Origin: an uncultured Porphyromonas sp.
GTDB lineage: Bacteria; Bacteroidota; Bacteroidia; Bacteroidales; Porphyromonadaceae
Direction of reading: 5' to 3'
Assembly (NCBI RefSeq): GCF_915070105.1
Contig: NZ_CAJZFJ010000069.1
Coordinates: forward strand, 1 to 11,873
DNA: 11,873 bases
This document shows, in pieces, positions 1 through 7,788 of this stretch. Each line of letters begins with the position of its first letter. Position 1 is the first letter of the stretch. Below the pieces are notes generated by a model. That model saw nothing but the letters and a program-made list of their open reading frames with translations. It did no database searches and had not been told where the DNA came from. Position numbers and translations under genes: made by a program.

Positions 1-50
1 TAAGGTGATTGGAGCGAACATACCGAGTCCTCTCTAGCGTTCATTACGTG

Positions 51-87
51 TCCTCGGATAGGGCTCTCGGAATGCCCACTACGAGGA
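51..87. terminator. Possible hairpin, perhaps a terminator of an upstream gene
   Basis: TCCTCG (51-56) pairs with CGAGGA (82-87). A 4-base symmetric internal loop separates this from a second stem, GGGC (61-64) with GCCC (74-77), which closes a 9-base loop. There is no T tract on either side, so a terminator role is only a guess from its position near the left edge, before a new promoter. Confidence 0.25.
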
Positions 88-181
88 TGGTGTAAAGTCA
101 GATAGGGAGGGAATGTTACGGGGGAAGATCTTCGTATGTCGGGGGGAGCTGGGGCGGAGGGGGAGATCTAGGTCGAGAGGG

Positions 182-214
182 TAGAGTGAACTTAGAGTGA
201 GCCTAGAGTTCATA
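182..214 (+). repeat. Three tandem 11-bp repeats with TAGAGT core upstream of a promoter
   Basis: The hexamer TAGAGT recurs exactly every 11 bases, at 182, 193 and 204. The first two units share TAGAGTGA, and the third diverges after TAGAGT. The same stretch holds an inverted pair, TGAACT (187-192) and AGTTCA (207-212). The last unit ends about 50 bases before the TATATTTG box, close to one helical turn per repeat, which would suit a regulator binding one face of the DNA. The regulatory role is inference. Confidence 0.4.
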
Positions 215-242
215 GGGAGATAGAGAGGGGGATCAGATGGTA

Positions 243-272
243 TTTATATCTTCCGAATACTTGCTATATTTG
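243..272 (+). promoter_or_regulatory. Bacteroidota-type promoter for the CoA-transferase gene
   Basis: TATATTTG at 265-272 matches the Bacteroidota -7 element TAnnTTTG exactly. A weak -33-like TTTA lies at 243-246 with an 18-base spacer. Transcription would start near 279-280, giving a leader of about 90 bases before the ATG at 372. No strong Shine-Dalgarno precedes that ATG, which is usual in this phylum. Confidence 0.6.
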
Positions 273-371
273 CATTGGGAGTTCTCTAGGGGAGTACCAT
301 ATACCTTATAGAGAGCCTACCCTCCCTCTCGAGTACGAAGAGGTATGATTAGCGACTTATAGCTTACTATT

Positions 372-1673
372 ATGAGCACGAACTGGCATGAACACTATGT
401 GAGCCATACTACTACAGCCCATGAGGCTGTGCGTACCGCTATCAAGAGCGGTGATTACCTCGTCTTTGGGCACGCAGTCGCTGCCCCCGTCCAGATCGCC
501 AAGGCACTGTATGATGAGCGGGAGCTCTTTATCGACCTCAAAGTCTTCCACATGCTCTACTTCGGTGAGCCGTGGCACCTACGTCCCGAGATGAAGGGAC
601 ACCTGCATCCTATCCTTAACTTCCTCGACAAGAATAGCCGCCCTGCCTATGCCGAGCAGCGTGTGGACTTCCTCCCCTGTTACTTCCATGAGGTGCCCGA
701 GCTGCTACGCACGGGGGATTATCCCGTGGATGTCGCTGTCGTGCAGGTGAGCCCTCCTAATGAGGAGGGGTACTGCTCCTTCGGGGTCTCGTGTGACTAT
801 ACGAAGTGCGCTGCCGAGGTCGCCCCGATCGTCATCGCCGAGGTGAACAAGCAGATGCCCTTCATCGGTGGCGACAACCTAATCCATGTCACTAAGCTCG
901 ACTATATCGTGCCCACAGATGAGCCCCTCGCAGAGATCCCAACAGCGAAGATCGGCGCTGTGGAGCAGCGTATCGGTGAGATCTGCGCCGAGCTGATTAA
1001 CGATGGCGATACCTTGCAGATCGGTATCGGTGCGATCCCTGATGCCGTCCTACAGAGCCTCGGGGATAGGCGCGACCTGGGGCTACACACCGAGATGTTC
1101 ACCGATGGGGTCATGCACATGATCCGATCGGGCAATATCACGGGGGCAAGAAAGACTCTACACCCCTACAAGGTGGCTAGCTCCATCATCATGGGCTCAC
1201 GTGAGCTGTACGACTTCATTGATGGTAACGAGATGATCGAGATGTATCCTGTAGACCACATGAACGATCCCTACGTGGTAGGACAGAACGACAACATGGT
1301 CTCCATCAACTCCTGTCTAGAGATCGACCTCTGCGGTCAAGTCGCCTCCGAGGCTATCGGTCTCGACCAGTTCAGTGGCACGGGGGGACAGGTGGACTAC
1401 CTACGTGGAGTGAAGCGCTCGAAGAACGGACGCTCGATCCTCGCCTTCACCTCCACGGCCAAGGGTGGGACGAGATCTCGCATCGTCCCCACACTCTCGG
1501 CAGGGGCTACTGTCACCACTAGTCGCAACGATGTAGACTATGTCGCTACCGAGTATGGAGCGGTGCGGCTAAGGGGACTTAGCCTACGTGAGCGAGCCAT
1601 AGCCTTAGCGAATATTGCCCACCCAGACTTTCGTCCAGCACTCCTAGAAGCTATCGCATCACGCTTTGGTTAG
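372..1673 (+). CDS. CoA-transferase, 4-hydroxybutyrate/butyryl-CoA:acetate type (Cat2/AbfT family)
   Basis: This is a 433-residue enzyme of the acetyl-CoA hydrolase/transferase family, the usual length for 4-hydroxybutyrate and butyryl-CoA:acetate CoA-transferases. It moves CoA between an acyl-CoA and a free acid such as acetate in the cytoplasm, the last step of butyrate-type fermentation. The N-terminal domain carries VSPPNEEGYCSFGVS (about 126-140). The C-terminal domain has GIGAIPDAVL (218-227), then HTEMFTDG (239-246), whose Glu241 fits the catalytic glutamate that forms the glutamyl-CoA thioester. GTGGQVDYLRG (336-346) is the conserved glycine-rich loop near the active site, and the protein ends with the family's IAHPDFRPAL stretch. 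The ATG at 372 gives a normal N-terminus. The gene stands alone behind its own promoter. Substrate preference among butyrate, 4-hydroxybutyrate, propionate and succinate cannot be read from the sequence. Confidence 0.9.
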   Translation: MSTNWHEHYVSHTTTAHEAVRTAIKSGDYLVFGHAVAAPVQIAKALYDERELFIDLKVFHMLYFGEPWHLRPEMKGHLHPILNFLDKNSRPAYAEQRVDFLPCYFHEVPELLRTGDYPVDVAVVQVSPPNEEGYCSFGVSCDYTKCAAEVAPIVIAEVNKQMPFIGGDNLIHVTKLDYIVPTDEPLAEIPTAKIGAVEQRIGEICAELINDGDTLQIGIGAIPDAVLQSLGDRRDLGLHTEMFTDGVMHMIRSGNITGARKTLHPYKVASSIIMGSRELYDFIDGNEMIEMYPVDHMNDPYVVGQNDNMVSINSCLEIDLCGQVASEAIGLDQFSGTGGQVDYLRGVKRSKNGRSILAFTSTAKGGTRSRIVPTLSAGATVTTSRNDVDYVATEYGAVRLRGLSLRERAIALANIAHPDFRPALLEAIASRFG

Positions 1674-1714
1674 GTGAGGACGTAGGATTAGGGAGGTGCT
1701 CTCTAAAGGAATTG

Positions 1715-1751
1715 TCACAGGAAATATCTTGACTAGTGATATTTTCTGTGA
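1715..1751. promoter_or_regulatory. 14-bp inverted repeat just upstream of the WGR gene promoter
   Basis: Left arm 1715-1728 (TCACAGGAAATATC) and right arm 1738-1751 (GATATTTTCTGTGA) are complementary at 13 of 14 positions. The exception would be a G-U pair in RNA. The spacer is 9 bases. The dyad ends 8 bases before the TATATTTG box, so it covers the -33 region, as expected for an operator. It also lies 41 bases after the CoA-transferase stop, but with no T tract it makes a poor intrinsic terminator. Operator function is inference. Confidence 0.5.
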
Positions 1752-1759
1752 TAATTCGT

Positions 1760-1767
1760 TATATTTG
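1760..1767 (+). promoter_or_regulatory. Bacteroidota-type -7 promoter element for the WGR gene
   Basis: TATATTTG is an exact match to TAnnTTTG and identical to the box in front of the CoA-transferase. No clear TTTG -33 element is present at the expected spacing; that position falls inside the inverted repeat at 1715-1751. The inferred transcription start is near 1775, about 60 bases before the GTG start codon. Confidence 0.55.
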
Positions 1768-1833
1768 TACGATTACTACACATAGTATGGTATCACTATA
1801 TCATGCTCACTGAGGTGCGATCGTGGTACACCA

Positions 1834-2622
1834 GTGACTAACTATAAACTAGTTTGTACAGAGATGATCAGGGTAATGCGTTTAGCGGATGATAAGTCTG
1901 ATAAGTTCTGGCGCATAGAGACTCTAGGGCCTGCCTTCATGATTAATTGGGGGAAGACGGGTACCTCGGGTCGCTATGGGTTGAGGGAATTCCCAGATGA
2001 GCAAACATGCCTAGCTCAAGCAAGCGAACTCGTGGATATAAAGACACAGAAGGGGTATACCGATCTCCACGACTTCGACCCGATGAGCCAGTACTACTAT
2101 GATGACGACTCCATAGGTCTGCATCCCTTGACAAGCCATCCTACGTTTAGAAAGTACTTCACGGAGCCATTCTACTACTCCAGCATAGCAGATGCCGCCC
2201 CCTTCGGTAGCGATGAGGGCATAGATGCACTGTGGGAGCTATCGGATCTTCTCCGTCGAAGACCCCACGCAGAGCTTGGGGACTTCCCCCAGCAGCTCCT
2301 GAACCGACTCTACAGCCTCCCCTATCATCCTCCCCATGGTGAGACAATCGAGGAGCTAGAGGGGCTAAGAGAGGCAGAGATAGCGGGTAAGCCAGCCCTT
2401 CGCCAGCTCCAGCATACCGATCAGGTGATCATAGCTGCAGCCCTAGCGCAGATCAAGATCACGGGTCAGCTCCATCCTAGTCTCTATCGCCTAGCCCTGC
2501 TAGCTATAGAGCGCCTAGGTCGCATCGCCATAGCTCGAACAGGGACTCTAGTTACGATGACCAGCGAGACACTAGCGAGCATAGCACGAGACCTGAAACG
2601 CTACTGGGCAGCACAGTCCTAG
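1834..2622 (+). CDS. Stand-alone WGR-domain protein
   Basis: This 262-residue protein has an N-terminal WGR domain at about residues 14-78. The signature INWGKTGTSG lies at 37-46, preceded by KSDKFWRIE, and the domain closes with TQKGYTDL. WGR domains occur in eukaryotic PARPs, where they bind DNA, and in bacterial MolR/YehF-like proteins, where the role is poorly known. The rest has no family I can name with confidence. It contains an acidic, tyrosine-rich linker (about 80-95), a block PFGSDEGIDALWELSDLL (123-140), and a helical C-terminus from about 195. No signal peptide or membrane segment is visible, so it is probably cytoplasmic. The start used is GTG at 1834; an in-frame ATG at 1864 (residue 11) would keep the whole WGR domain and is an equally good choice. 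It is monocistronic, converging on the sialic acid operon. Confidence 0.8.
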   Translation: MTNYKLVCTEMIRVMRLADDKSDKFWRIETLGPAFMINWGKTGTSGRYGLREFPDEQTCLAQASELVDIKTQKGYTDLHDFDPMSQYYYDDDSIGLHPLTSHPTFRKYFTEPFYYSSIADAAPFGSDEGIDALWELSDLLRRRPHAELGDFPQQLLNRLYSLPYHPPHGETIEELEGLREAEIAGKPALRQLQHTDQVIIAAALAQIKITGQLHPSLYRLALLAIERLGRIAIARTGTLVTMTSETLASIARDLKRYWAAQS

Positions 2623-2631
2623 GGCTTGACA

Positions 2632-2673
2632 CTCTAGGAGACCTCCTGGGATACCATCCCCAGTAGGCTAGAG
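2632..2673 (+). terminator. Hairpin after the WGR gene
   Basis: CTCTAG (2632-2637) pairs with CTAGAG (2668-2673). Inside, CCT pairs with AGG and CTGGGAT pairs with ATCCCCAG with one bulged C, closing an ACC loop. It begins 9 bases after the WGR stop codon. No T tract follows, so it may be a 3' mRNA stabiliser or one half of a two-hairpin terminator together with the stem at 2696-2749. Confidence 0.45.
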
Positions 2674-2695
2674 CGATCAGAGGGGAGAGATCAAA

Positions 2696-2749
2696 ATAAA
2701 GCAACCGAGGCTAAGGAACATCCACGTTCCTTAGCCTCGGTTGCTTTAT
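2696..2749. terminator. Perfect 24-bp terminator hairpin between convergent genes
   Basis: Arms 2696-2719 and 2726-2749 are perfectly complementary over 24 bases, with a 6-base loop (ATCCAC). Reading leftward, the stem ends in TTTATTTTGA, a U-rich tail typical of intrinsic termination. It therefore best serves the sialic acid operon, whose last gene stops 20 bases earlier. In the rightward direction it can stop readthrough from the WGR gene, but only the TTTAT inside the stem provides a U-rich segment. Confidence 0.85.
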
Positions 2750-2769
2750 GGGTACTGTGCTCGGTGAGC

Positions 2770-4371
2770 TTAGTAGCCAGGTGTCTGCTTGATCTTGGGG
2801 TCTTGGCTCATTACCTCGCGATCGATAGGCCAGAGGACCTTGTAGGCCTCATCCTCAGAGAGTACGGGCGTGGAAGCCTTAGGCAGATTGGGATTGTCGG
2901 GGTAGTTGCCCTCAATCGAGAAGACCAGTGGCTTCTTGGCTCCATCCTGCAGACGGATGAGGTCAAAGAAACGCTTGTACTCACCTACGAACTCCTTCGT
3001 CCGCTCCTGTAGGATAGCGAGCTCAGCAGCCTCCACCGTGGTATGGGTGTACTCATGCCCTGCAAAGGCAGCCCCATAGGCACGCTGACGTATGGCATTG
3101 ATCTCCACTGAAGGGTCTTCGCCTAGGGCATTCTTGACCTCAGCGAGCATCAGCAGGACATCAGCATAGCGATAGAGTATGATCTGACTATCGTAGATAT
3201 GCTTGCCATCGGGGTAGGTGCGTCCGATGTACTTCTTCATCACCGAGCCTAGACGGTAGGGAGCCTTACGCCCAGCCTGGAACTCAAAGAAGGTGGCCGC
3301 ACGACGTGTGTCCGTCTCATCGAAGCTCTTGACGAGAGAATACTTGTACTCGTTGAAGAGGCGTCCTGTTCCCTGAATATTCAGGGGGTCATCGGGTAGA
3401 GGGTCACCATTCAGATCTCGGGCTGCACCTGCGAAGCGGATCTGGTTGTAGAGGTACTCCCGATAGTCATTCGTAGCCTCATTACGATCGAAGTAGAGGG
3501 CTAGGATCACTTCATCTCCCCCTCGCTTGGTGGGATCGAAGATGGAGGCGAAGTTGGACTCCAGTTGGTACTTATTACTATTGATCAGTTCCTCTAGGGT
3601 ACGACGAGCTATGGCGAGGTCAGTAGCACCCGTAGCGGTATGGTCTCCTGTGGTGACCTTGGCAGACCAGAGGTAGATCTCGGCCTTGAGCATCTTCGTC
3701 GCACCAAGCGTCCACTCCATCTTACTCCCTTCATAGGCCGAGGAGGCGAGGAGTGCCTCGGAGCGGTCGATGTCCTGACGAATGAGCTCTAGCGTCTGCT
3801 GTGCCGAGGAGCGGGCCTTGTAGTAGTGGTCGGTAGAGCCTACGGGCTTGGTCGCTACTACGGGCTCCGTCTCCAGTGGGACGCCTCCATAGGCACGATA
3901 GAGCAGGAAGTAGTAGTAGGCACGTAGACCATAGCCCTTGCCTAGCAGTAGGTGACGCTCCGCCTCAGAGAGGAAGGGGCAGTCGTCGGAGACCTTCTTG
4001 ATGAAGAGATTGACACGTAGGATACAGGAGTAGAGCCCGCCCCAGTCCTCGATGCTTACCCGCTCGGCACTGAGGAGGTTGCGCTTGAGCTCAGGCTGCT
4101 GTAGCTGCTCGCCCGTAGCGGCGGTACCTACCTTCATCGTGCCTGCTCGTAGCTCACCGAAGGCACGTATCACGCTATATCGCCCTCTGAGGTCGCTGTG
4201 TAGGGCTATGAGGTTGGCCTCTACCTGAGCCTTGCTCGTCCAGAAGCTACCCTCAGAGTGGTGGTCGATAGGTGGGAGATCCAGTAGACCTTTACACGAA
4301 GAGGTCGAGAGACCTAGGAGGAGCAGGAGGCCAAGGAGGGTGGCTTGTATATGCTTGTTCATTGCAGTCAT
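2770..4371 (-). CDS. SusD/RagB-family surface lipoprotein, probable sialic acid binder (NanU-like)
   Basis: This 533-residue outer-membrane lipoprotein would sit as a lid on the SusC-type channel and capture glycan ligand at the cell surface. A hydrophobic leader ends in LSTSSC, putting the lipidated Cys at residue 26. SusD-family marks follow: LRAYYYFLLYRAYGGVPL (149-166) in the TPR-like N-terminal half, ILYRYADVLLMLAEVKNA (398-415) in the C-terminal half, and the family ending WPIDREVMSQDP...QTPGY. Length is normal. The ATG at 4371 lies 3 bases after the SusC stop, with AGGA 9 bases upstream. The ATG at 4362 (residue 4) gives a more typical MNKH lipoprotein start and cannot be excluded. It is the last gene of the operon. 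The sialic acid ligand is inferred from nanA and nanE upstream, by analogy with NanO/NanU of Tannerella and Bacteroides; the protein itself only shows the SusD fold. Confidence 0.88.
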   Translation of the reverse strand: MTAMNKHIQATLLGLLLLLGLSTSSCKGLLDLPPIDHHSEGSFWTSKAQVEANLIALHSDLRGRYSVIRAFGELRAGTMKVGTAATGEQLQQPELKRNLLSAERVSIEDWGGLYSCILRVNLFIKKVSDDCPFLSEAERHLLLGKGYGLRAYYYFLLYRAYGGVPLETEPVVATKPVGSTDHYYKARSSAQQTLELIRQDIDRSEALLASSAYEGSKMEWTLGATKMLKAEIYLWSAKVTTGDHTATGATDLAIARRTLEELINSNKYQLESNFASIFDPTKRGGDEVILALYFDRNEATNDYREYLYNQIRFAGAARDLNGDPLPDDPLNIQGTGRLFNEYKYSLVKSFDETDTRRAATFFEFQAGRKAPYRLGSVMKKYIGRTYPDGKHIYDSQIILYRYADVLLMLAEVKNALGEDPSVEINAIRQRAYGAAFAGHEYTHTTVEAAELAILQERTKEFVGEYKRFFDLIRLQDGAKKPLVFSIEGNYPDNPNLPKASTPVLSEDEAYKVLWPIDREVMSQDPKIKQTPGY

Positions 4372-4374
4372 TGA

Positions 4375-7300
4375 TTAGAGTCCTACATTAAGGCCGAACA
4401 TGAAGACACGGGGCAGAGCATATCCACCCCAGCCACTAGCACCGGGCTCAGGGGAGTAGACGTACTTGGCAGCGGTGAGGTAGCCGAGGTTCTGTGCCGT
4501 GAAGGACAGCTCTAGGCCATTCATCGAGAGGCGCTTCGTCCAGGCCTTGGGGAGCTGGTAGCTGAGCGAGATCTCGCGCAGAGCAAGGTAATCACCTCGG
4601 TAGATGAACATCGAGGAAGGACGATTATAGTTGAACTTCCCTACTATATCCATCGGCAGATAACGAGGATACTTGGCCTGGCGGTTGGACTCGCTGTAGG
4701 TGTGGTCACGAGCTAGCGTGATGGTGTTAGCCCCCTCACGAGCATTCCCCATGATCTCGGGTGTGCGGTAGTCGGTGACATGATGCCCTACGGCATAGTC
4801 CATACGTATGCTGAGACTGAGTCCACGATAGCTTAGCTCGGTGGAGAGTCCTCCAGTGAGCCAAGGGTTCTTGTTCCCTACCTTTACTTGGTCGAACTGG
4901 TCGATGACTCCATCCCCATTGACGTCTCGCCAGCGTACATCACCCGGCTGTATGGGGAAGGCTATGCCTAGGTCACGCTCCATTTGGCTGAGTGCCTCCC
5001 AAGCCTTAGGCCCATAGAGGGGACGTGCAGGCATCTTATCGATGAGATTGCCTGGGATCTCGTCGGGGCTGCGATACAGACCATCCGCTTGGAAGGCATA
5101 GATGTCTCCAGGGGATTGTCCCTCCTGTAGTCCTCCGACCCAAGTCTTCTCATTGCCCTTACCACTATAGACCTGGATAGCATCCTGACGGTTACGCTCT
5201 AGGCCATTGTAGGGGAGCTTGAGAATGGTGTTCTTATTGACTCCAGCGTTGAAGTTCACACTCCACCTCCAGTCTCCTGCGGTAAGGATCTTAGCCGAGA
5301 GGTCGAGCTCGAAGCCACGGTTACGTAGCTGGCCGTTGTTGGTCTGATGCTGGTTGATCCCCGTGTGAGAGGGTAGGGTGATGTCGGCTATCTGGTCTGA
5401 GGTGATGCGGTTGTAGTAGGTGAGGTTCAGCGTCAGACGATTGTCCCAAAGACCGAAGTCACCCCCTACCTCGAAGGTGTTAGTCTTCTCCCAGAGCAGA
5501 TAGGGATTAGGGATCTGGGAGAGCCCCATACCTACCTTGCCTCCATAGCGGGAGAGGTTGTAGGAGCCACGTAGAGAGTAGGGGCCGATGCCCGATACAT
5601 TCCCGTTGCTCCCGTAGCTGACACGTAGCTTACCGAAGCTTAGGACATCCGATAAACCTAGTGACTTGAAGAAGGGTTCACGTGTGAAGACCCATCCGCC
5701 CGAGATACCGGGGAAGAAACTCCAGCGATGCTCTATCAGCCTAGAGTAGCCATCGTAGCGACTGACAAGAGAGAGGAGGTAGCGGTCAGCATAGTCATAA
5801 TTGACTTGTCCGAAGTAGGAGAGGATACGCTCCCGAGTATGTGCTGTGCTGGTCTTGCGCATGCCCTTCTCGTCACTGGTGTAGCTGAGTGAGCCGAAGT
5901 CATCCGACTGTGCGCCCTCACCTGAGGCAGAGAGTACCTTGGTATAGCTGTCGTAGTACTCCGTCCCTACGAGTGCATTGATATGGTGTCCGTGGAGCTT
6001 GCCCTGATAGTTTAGGACAGCATTGTACGTCTGGTCGAGGGTCTCGAAGGCAGAGGCTGTGCTCTTGCGGGTGCGGTTGTAGAGCCCAGGAGCGATTAGG
6101 TGGTCTTTCTCGAAGTCTTCACGCCAAGTCTGGCGGAAGAACCAGAGTCCACTCACCTTGAGATCTAGGCCAGAGAGGATACCGAAGACGAAGCTTTGGT
6201 TTAGGCTAAGCTTATTGGTCTTGTGGTCATTGACAAAGGCATCCTTGATGAGCCTCCAGTTCAGCTCCTTCTCTCCGAGACCGATGAGACGCTCCCCCTT
6301 GTCATTATAGCCCCTGAAGGTCGGTGGTACGCTGGACATACGTCCGAAGTAGTCGGCATCTGCATTCTCTCCATTGGGGAGCTTGTCCCAAGCTGCACGG
6401 GAGAAGGAGACACTGCTCTTGGTCGTGAGCCAAGGACGGATCTTGTAGTCGGCATTGAGCATTAGGCTCACACGCTTGTACCAGTCTATGAGGGCATTCC
6501 CCTCGCTGTGGTTATAGCCGAGGTTGGCATAGTAGTTCCCTCGGTCATTGCCCCCTGTGAAGCTAAGGTTGTAGTCCTGACGCAGGGCAACCTCACGGAT
6601 GTTCTCCTTGCGCAGGGAGAACTCTGAGTAGATAAGCTTCTTGCCTGTTACGGGGTCAGTCATTGTCTTCCAGCCCTTATCCAGTAGGTGCTTGAGATTG
6701 TCTTCGTATTCGTAAAGCCCGTAGAGCCCCTCGGGAGACTTATTGCCATCGTAGGGCTGACCTTGGGGATCGTAGTAGGAATGTCCTGTGCCAAAGCCTA
6801 CGTTGCTCGTGAGGGGAGACATATCGCCGAAGCCTACGTAGTCCCCCGTACTATTCTTGTATATCTGAGCATTGTCACGCGTAGCGATACGCTGCAGGCG
6901 GATATAGTCCTCCGCCCCTAGGTACTCGTAGAGGTCGTGGTGGACGTTTGCGCTTACCTTGGCTTTGAAGCGAATTTCACTATAGCCAGCTTTGCCTCGC
7001 TTGGTGGTGATTAGCAGTACGCCATTGTTGGCACGGGCGCCATAGATAGCTGTCGCACCTGCGTCCTTCATCACCTGCATCTGCTCTATGTCCTCGGGGT
7101 TGATGTCACTGAGGTCACTACGTACCTGACCATCGATGACAACTAGGGGAGATCCCTCCCCTGTGAGGCTCGTACCTCCACGTAGGATCATACTGGGGGT
7201 AGCGCCGGGACTTCCCGAGAGCTGTAGCACACGTAGACCTGAGACGGCACCGGAGAGTGCTTGGGCGGGGTTAGAGAAGAGCCCCTTGGCTAGTGTCTCA

Positions 7301-7686
7301 TTGCGGACCGAGCTAATGGAGGTGGTTATCTTGCCTCTTAGTTGCTGTGCTCCATAGGCAGTGACGACGACGTCGCCGAGGAGCTTGGTGTCCTCACGTA
7401 GCGTCACGACTAGGAGTTCGGAGAGTTGCTTCCGATCTATATTGATTGTCTGTGGGAGGAAGCCGATGCAGGAGACGGTGATCTTTGCCTGAGAGCCCCG
7501 TAGCTGGAGTCGGAATCTTCCTTGGTTATCGCTTAGGCAGCCGTGAGAGGTACCTTCCTCACGGATGCTGGCTCCAGGGATCGGCACCTGTGATGTGTCC
7601 TGGATCAGACCCGTAAGGATACGTTCCTGAGCCCAGGCGGGTAAGCTCAGACACAGAGCTAGGAGAAAGAGTAGCGTACTTTTCAT
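4375..7686 (-). CDS. SusC/RagA-family TonB-dependent outer-membrane transporter, probable sialic acid importer (NanO-like)
   Basis: This 1103-residue protein is a full-length SusC-type channel. A signal peptide (MKSTLLFLLALCLSLPAWA) is followed by a carboxypeptidase-D regulatory-like domain at about 24-98. The TonB box/SusC signature DVVVTAYG lies at 105-112, and the plug runs to about 230, with PLVVIDG (180-186) and the hallmark INPEDIEQMQVMKDAGATAI (195-214) leading into YGARANNGVLLITTKRG. The remaining roughly 870 residues form the beta barrel, ending in FMFGLNVGL. No N-terminal STN domain is present, so it does not look like an anti-sigma-linked receptor. It moves ligand across the outer membrane using TonB/ExbBD energy, paired with the SusD-like gene 3 bases downstream. 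Specificity for sialic acid is inferred from nanA/nanE upstream. A 252-base structured gap precedes it. Confidence 0.9.
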   Translation of the reverse strand: MKSTLLFLLALCLSLPAWAQERILTGLIQDTSQVPIPGASIREEGTSHGCLSDNQGRFRLQLRGSQAKITVSCIGFLPQTINIDRKQLSELLVVTLREDTKLLGDVVVTAYGAQQLRGKITTSISSVRNETLAKGLFSNPAQALSGAVSGLRVLQLSGSPGATPSMILRGGTSLTGEGSPLVVIDGQVRSDLSDINPEDIEQMQVMKDAGATAIYGARANNGVLLITTKRGKAGYSEIRFKAKVSANVHHDLYEYLGAEDYIRLQRIATRDNAQIYKNSTGDYVGFGDMSPLTSNVGFGTGHSYYDPQGQPYDGNKSPEGLYGLYEYEDNLKHLLDKGWKTMTDPVTGKKLIYSEFSLRKENIREVALRQDYNLSFTGGNDRGNYYANLGYNHSEGNALIDWYKRVSLMLNADYKIRPWLTTKSSVSFSRAAWDKLPNGENADADYFGRMSSVPPTFRGYNDKGERLIGLGEKELNWRLIKDAFVNDHKTNKLSLNQSFVFGILSGLDLKVSGLWFFRQTWREDFEKDHLIAPGLYNRTRKSTASAFETLDQTYNAVLNYQGKLHGHHINALVGTEYYDSYTKVLSASGEGAQSDDFGSLSYTSDEKGMRKTSTAHTRERILSYFGQVNYDYADRYLLSLVSRYDGYSRLIEHRWSFFPGISGGWVFTREPFFKSLGLSDVLSFGKLRVSYGSNGNVSGIGPYSLRGSYNLSRYGGKVGMGLSQIPNPYLLWEKTNTFEVGGDFGLWDNRLTLNLTYYNRITSDQIADITLPSHTGINQHQTNNGQLRNRGFELDLSAKILTAGDWRWSVNFNAGVNKNTILKLPYNGLERNRQDAIQVYSGKGNEKTWVGGLQEGQSPGDIYAFQADGLYRSPDEIPGNLIDKMPARPLYGPKAWEALSQMERDLGIAFPIQPGDVRWRDVNGDGVIDQFDQVKVGNKNPWLTGGLSTELSYRGLSLSIRMDYAVGHHVTDYRTPEIMGNAREGANTITLARDHTYSESNRQAKYPRYLPMDIVGKFNYNRPSSMFIYRGDYLALREISLSYQLPKAWTKRLSMNGLELSFTAQNLGYLTAAKYVYSPEPGASGWGGYALPRVFMFGLNVGL

Positions 7687-7751
7687 ACTCTTGTGCTTGG
7701 ATTAGTGGTTCGTGTTGTGTTATGTAGTAGGTAGTACCTCCTCGGTGTCAT
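7683..7751 (-). other. Possible 22-codon leader ORF overlapping the susC-like start
   Basis: On the bottom strand an ATG at 7751 opens 22 codons (beginning MTPRRYYLLHN, Thr-rich after that). Its TGA stop shares the ATGA tetramer with the susC-like ATG at 7686. Such an overlap often couples translation of two reading frames. No Shine-Dalgarno is visible before it, and short ORFs are common by chance, so translation is doubtful. Confidence 0.2.
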
Positions 7752-7788
7752 AGGGGCAGAGCGACGAGGTGTAGAAAGAGTAAGTACG

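Larger units (their letters stand above)
1..371. other. Non-coding G-rich leader region upstream of the CoA-transferase
   Basis: No credible gene was found here. From about 100 to 240 the top strand is strongly purine-rich, with G runs at 120-124, 141-146, 151-154 and 159-163. A perfect 10-bp palindrome, GAAGATCTTC, lies at 124-133, between the first two runs. The right part holds the three TAGAGT repeats and the promoter that are listed separately. After the promoter, a leader of about 90 bases contains a five-codon mini-ORF (345-362) ending 9 bases before the CoA-transferase start. What lies left of position 1 is unknown. Confidence 0.6.

Noticed and set aside
1715..1751. Intrinsic terminator of the CoA-transferase
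   Set aside because: The stem is AT-rich at its apex and no T tract follows on either strand. Its position against the -7 box fits an operator better, though a termination role is not fully excluded.
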